DNA of 64,000 bases from Acidobacteriota bacterium (GTDB lineage Bacteria; Acidobacteriota; Blastocatellia; Pyrinomonadales; Pyrinomonadaceae), in the NCBI GenBank assembly GCA_016715115.1, contig JADKBM010000016.1:930001-994000 (forward strand), given 5' to 3'. The notes beneath the pieces are model-generated. The model was not told the DNA's origin. It was given only the letters and a program-made list of their open reading frames with translations, and made no database searches. The position numbers and the translations under genes were made by a program. Below are positions 61,038-64,000 of the stretch, in pieces. The stretch's first letter is position 1, and each line of letters begins with the position of its first letter.

Positions 61038-62584
61038 TTAATCGATTCGCAGCCTGCAACTCGGAAAGGGAAATTTCAGTTCTACGCCCGCCTGACTCGA
61101 CTCCGCGTTTATGAAAACACTCGGCGTTTCTATGTCGACAATATTTATCCCTTCTCTTCTTGGAATGAGCTTTTCCAACTTCGGGCAATTCAAATATAAG
61201 CCCGGATACACCGTGACTGTTCCGTAGAGTTTCCCTTTCTGACCTTTGAGGATTCTGATTGCGAAACGTCCGTCCGCGTCGATCATTACGCGCGATGAGG
61301 GGTTATCCTCATCCGCCTCTTCGTCTTCTTCCGCGACAAACTCAACGGCCGCGAATGCAGCATTCTTGCTATTCGCCGTTTTTCCATCCTGCATTCGCAA
61401 AACGCCGGTCACGGTTATGACCTCGGCTGTTTCGGGCGCGACGATTACAAGGTTCTCGATCTTTGTGCCAGGCGCTATTTGAATTTCGGACGCTCTTTCA
61501 CGCTCTTTTACATTTGGGTAATAAAAGGCACGAAACGGCTCCTCAGCAGTTATTACGTCGTCATCATTGAACAAAAGCAAATACGATCCGGCCGGAATAC
61601 CCTTCAGTTCGAACGAGCCGTCCGGCTCGGTACAATCAGAATTGTATAAGAACGGAACCTTCGTGCCGCGCGCCGGCAGCAGCTCCATACAGACGTCCTT
61701 GAGGGGGTTTCCGTTCGTATCAAAGAGCTTTCCGCGAATTGCAGAATCGATCTCAAAATAAAAGTTCCGCTCAGTATGCGCTTTCGGTTTTATTACCACT
61801 TGAGTGTCGTCATATCGCGCGAATTGAGTATGCTTAAAGCCGGCTATCGCCTCGGGCCGCACGGTGTATTTGCCAGGCGGCAGATCGTAGAGTTCATAGA
61901 CTCCATTCTGATCGGTTGTGAGTTTGATCGTCTTGCCATTCCCTGAAACGAGAACGTTGTGATTGGAAAGCGGCTCAAAAGAGGAAGGCTGTTCCTCGAT
62001 CGCACTCCTTACGTTCTTGGTGATTAGACCTGAAAGGCGGGTCCGAACCTTCACCTTGGATCGACTTTCCAGATACAAGATATCGGCCGCAGCCCATTTC
62101 ACGGAGTTTGATCGCGTGCACGTACTGGCTATCCAAACATCGCTTGGCACGACTTTCGGAAATTGACCGGTTGCGGCGATCACGCCGTCGGACGATTTCG
62201 GATCACCAGGCTCAGCTCCGAGGTAACCGGGGGGGGGGGGGGGGGGGGGGGGGGTGAAAGATATTCTTCGCCGACACTCCGGTCGGAGAATGTCCAAACG
62301 CAATCGGCGCCGCCACCCTGTGCAAACTTAAGTTTTTGCCCGATCTTCAAGGTGCCCTTGTAAACTCTCTCAACGCTGAGGACCGTTTGTTTAATCCCGC
62401 CGTAATTCACGAGCCTTGGCGGCGGAGTATCCGTCTTTTCGATGGCCAGTACTTTGAGAATCACAACATTTGCGGATTTTTGATACTCCCGATCAACGGT
62501 GCCGTTGACCACACACGAGCATGCGACCGCCTTTCCTGCACACAAGGCGGCGACAGTTACGAAGATCAAAAAACTCCTCCTCAT
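61038..62584 (-). CDS. secreted NTR (TIMP/netrin)-like protein with carboxypeptidase-regulatory domain, split by a poly-C tract
   Basis: Two frames overlap at a run of 26 C on the coding strand (62229-62254). The first (62584 to 62180) gives a signal peptide (LIFVTVAALCAGKAVA) and CSCVVNGTVDREYQKSANVV, the start of an NTR/TIMP-like domain, then runs into proline and ends. The second resumes on the far side with GYLGAEPGDPKSSDG and continues for 350 residues with WIASTCTRSNSVKWAAAD and two Ig-like CarboxypepD_reg modules (NGVYELYDLPPGKYTVRPE, GSFELKGIPAGSYLLLF). The join lies inside the NTR domain (EEYL before, YLG after), so they are one gene of about 515 residues. With 24 or 27 C the frames match; with 26 the product stops after 134 residues. 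Confidence 0.7.
62229..62254. repeat. 26-nt homopolymer (G on the plus strand) inside a coding sequence
   Basis: The longest homopolymer noticed in the window; every other run is much shorter. It lies in the NTR domain and places the two halves of the gene out of frame. Tracts of this kind in secreted protein genes are typical slipped-strand (phase variation) sites, though the exact length is also the type of position where sequencing errs. Confidence 0.85.
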
Positions 62585-62799
62585 ACTTTTCAGAATACTT
62601 AACTTTCACTCCGGCACGCAAGAAATCGCTCTCGTTCGCTCAGCCTATCGCTTCCAGGCGCCGTCACATGACATCTCAATCAATGCTCGTTCTTCGTCCC
62701 AAGGAAGCGACGGGTGCCGAACTGGGCGAGCAGACATCGACGCGCTGAAACAGTTTTGTGCGCGCACATAGATCACGGCTGCTTACGTCCGCGACTGCG

Positions 62800-63990
62800 T
62801 CACGATAGCAATGATTCGATCGCGGCAGTGAGAGAGGCTGTTCCGACCGATTCGATGCAGCGCGGCGAAACGTATTTCTCGCATCGGTAACCGGCGCACG
62901 GTTGGCAGTCGAACGGTTCGTACACGATCCGGTGCGGAGCGTCGGTCCAGGGACGCCAGTGATCGCGGTTCGACGAACCGAAAATCACGACCGAAGGGCA
63001 ACCGACGGCCGAGGCTATATGCGCGATGCCTGAATCGTTGCCGACAAAAAGCGACGCGCGGGCGGCGAGTGCCGTGATCTCCGGCAAAGCGAGGTCGCTG
63101 AAGATCTCGATCGGCGAGGAAGCGATCGATTTGAGTAGTTCGAGTTGCCCGCGTTCGGTCGGTGCGCCGACCGCGACGACACGGTAACCGCGCACGTCGA
63201 GAAACTCGGCGACACGCGCGAACTTTTCCGTCGCCCACTGCTTCGTCGCAAACGCCGCAACGGGATGAAACATTGCGATTTTGGATTTTGGAATTTGGAT
63301 TTTGGATTTTGGATCCTTCAAATCCGAGTCCGAGTCCGAACTCCGGAACTTGGAATCTTGGGTCTTGAGTCCTGAATCCTCGAATCTGGAATCTGGAATC
63401 CCGGAATCTGGAATCCTGGAATCCATAACCCCGGAATCCCGGAATCCCCGTAACCTGGAATCGATCGCAGCAACGGCAGACTCCGTGACGGCCAACGATG
63501 TCTTTGGCCGGTCTTCGACCGGAATCCCGACCGATCCGACGAGGGCCAAGTGCTGTTCGGCGGAATGCGTCACTGGCCGGCGCCAGAAATCGGCCGAAGA
63601 CGTGAGCAGATGATTGTAAAGAAACTTGTACCGATAATGACCATAGCCGACGCGATGGGGCGCGCCGGAAACGCGCACAAAAAACGTCGACGTCGTGCCG
63701 CCGTGCAGGTTTATCGCGACGTCGTATTTCCGGCGCCTTATCTCGCGGGCGACCGCAAATCGCGACCGCTTGCTCGATTTTGAAAAACTCAGAACATCGT
63801 CCACCGCATCAAACCCATCGAGAATCGGCGCGACCCAGTCTTCGAGCAAAACATCGATCTTCGCGTCAGGCAAATGACGGCGAAGCGCGCTGAGCGTCGG
63901 CGTTATCAGGACCGTGTCGCCGATCGAGCGCAGACGCACGACGAGCACGCGTTTAACGTCTTTCCAGTCGATCGTTGGACCCTGAATCAT
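62800..63990 (-). CDS. GT9 family glycosyltransferase (LPS heptosyltransferase-like) with repeat-encoded linker
   Basis: 396 residues from ATG 63990. VLVVRLRSIGDTVLITPTLSALRR is the N-terminal GT-B motif (acceptor side), INLHGGTTSTFFVRVSGAPHRVGY follows, and in the second Rossmann domain FHPVAAFATKQWATEKFARVAEF and ASLFVGNDSGIAHIASAVGCPSVVIFGSS contain the D-x-G-x-x-H donor-site motif of heptosyltransferases (parts shown). Between the domains, residues about 182-238 are low-complexity (DSRIPDSGIPDSR, KSKIQIPKSKI), encoded by GGAATCC/AATCCAAAATC repeats kept in frame. A four-Cys cluster near the C terminus (CQPCAGYRCEKY) could bind metal. It adds heptose-type sugars to lipid A core; exact acceptor unknown. 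Confidence 0.86.
   Translation of the reverse strand: MIQGPTIDWKDVKRVLVVRLRSIGDTVLITPTLSALRRHLPDAKIDVLLEDWVAPILDGFDAVDDVLSFSKSSKRSRFAVAREIRRRKYDVAINLHGGTTSTFFVRVSGAPHRVGYGHYRYKFLYNHLLTSSADFWRRPVTHSAEQHLALVGSVGIPVEDRPKTSLAVTESAVAAIDSRLRGFRDSGVMDSRIPDSGIPDSRFEDSGLKTQDSKFRSSDSDSDLKDPKSKIQIPKSKIAMFHPVAAFATKQWATEKFARVAEFLDVRGYRVVAVGAPTERGQLELLKSIASSPIEIFSDLALPEITALAARASLFVGNDSGIAHIASAVGCPSVVIFGSSNRDHWRPWTDAPHRIVYEPFDCQPCAGYRCEKYVSPRCIESVGTASLTAAIESLLS
63276..63447 (-). repeat. repeat array inside the glycosyltransferase coding sequence
   Basis: About 170 bases of GATTCCGGGATTCCAGATTCC and AATCCAAAATCCAAATTCC units, the same family as the intergenic arrays, lie in the reading frame of the GT9 gene and keep it open (172 is near 3 x 57). 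They code for a 57-residue Asp/Ser/Lys/Ile-rich linker between its two domains. Confidence 0.85.
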
Positions 63991-64000
63991 CGGATTATTC

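Overview
The window is a high-GC bacterial chromosome segment whose gene content points to the Acidobacteriota, probably Blastocatellia/Pyrinomonadaceae. This is inferred from the secreted beta-propeller proteins with FG-GAP tails, the many one-domain Ser/Thr kinases, the complete his operon and the very abundant short intergenic repeats. No rRNA or taxonomic marker is present to prove it.

Layout. 1-2.0 kb: 3' end of an M16 peptidase gene. 2.2-3.6 kb: ECF sigma / anti-sigma / Spy-like operon on the minus strand, joined by ATGA overlaps. 4.0-10.4 kb: tripartite RND efflux operon (lipoprotein adaptor, pump, TolC-type channel). 10.6-12.6 kb: secreted propeller/Ig protein behind two CRP-like operators. 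13.0-20.5 kb: complete histidine operon hisGDCBHAF(IE), interrupted after hisG by a G-rich array and a mobile palindromic element. 20.6-23.8 kb: tricorn-type protease. 24.2-26.8 kb: K+ uptake pair TrkH/TrkA separated by repeats. 27.3-30.1 kb: lipA operon ending in a GNAT enzyme and a secreted proteasome-like hydrolase. 30.3-32.4 kb: nickel superoxide dismutase cluster (protease, membrane protein, NiSOD, ferredoxin). 32.5-44.6 kb: housekeeping and envelope genes (truA, thioesterase, alpha/beta hydrolase, STT3-like GT-C, AI-2E-type permease plus a 36-residue membrane peptide, frameshifted phosphate transporter with its DUF47 partner, M48 protease, trmB, rhomboid, fabG). 44.6-50.6 kb: tandemly duplicated amidohydrolase/Ser-Thr-kinase cassette, with one kinase fused to a parvulin domain and one amidohydrolase copy decayed. 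50.9-54.3 kb: rph, murI, PqqD-like protein, papain-like protease, tmRNA. 54.5-57.6 kb: large propeller/FG-GAP protein. 58.3-64 kb: ParA-like ATPase, peroxiredoxin with an in-frame UGA at the peroxidatic Cys, YkgJ protein, an NTR-domain gene split by a 26-nt homopolymer, and a GT9 glycosyltransferase.

Three features stand out. The Bcp gene at 59589-60053 reads as a selenoprotein: one UGA, exactly at the catalytic cysteine, in an otherwise intact 154-codon gene. The gene at 61038-62584 has a 26-base C tract on its coding strand that puts the two halves out of frame, as in a phase-variable locus. The whole window is also colonised by a related family of 7-8-nt repeats (GGGATTT, GGAATCCT, GAGAACGGAGAAGT) and a 33-bp-armed palindromic element. 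These occupy most spacers, abut start and stop codons, and in two genes (GNAT, GT9) are translated in frame as low-complexity insertions.
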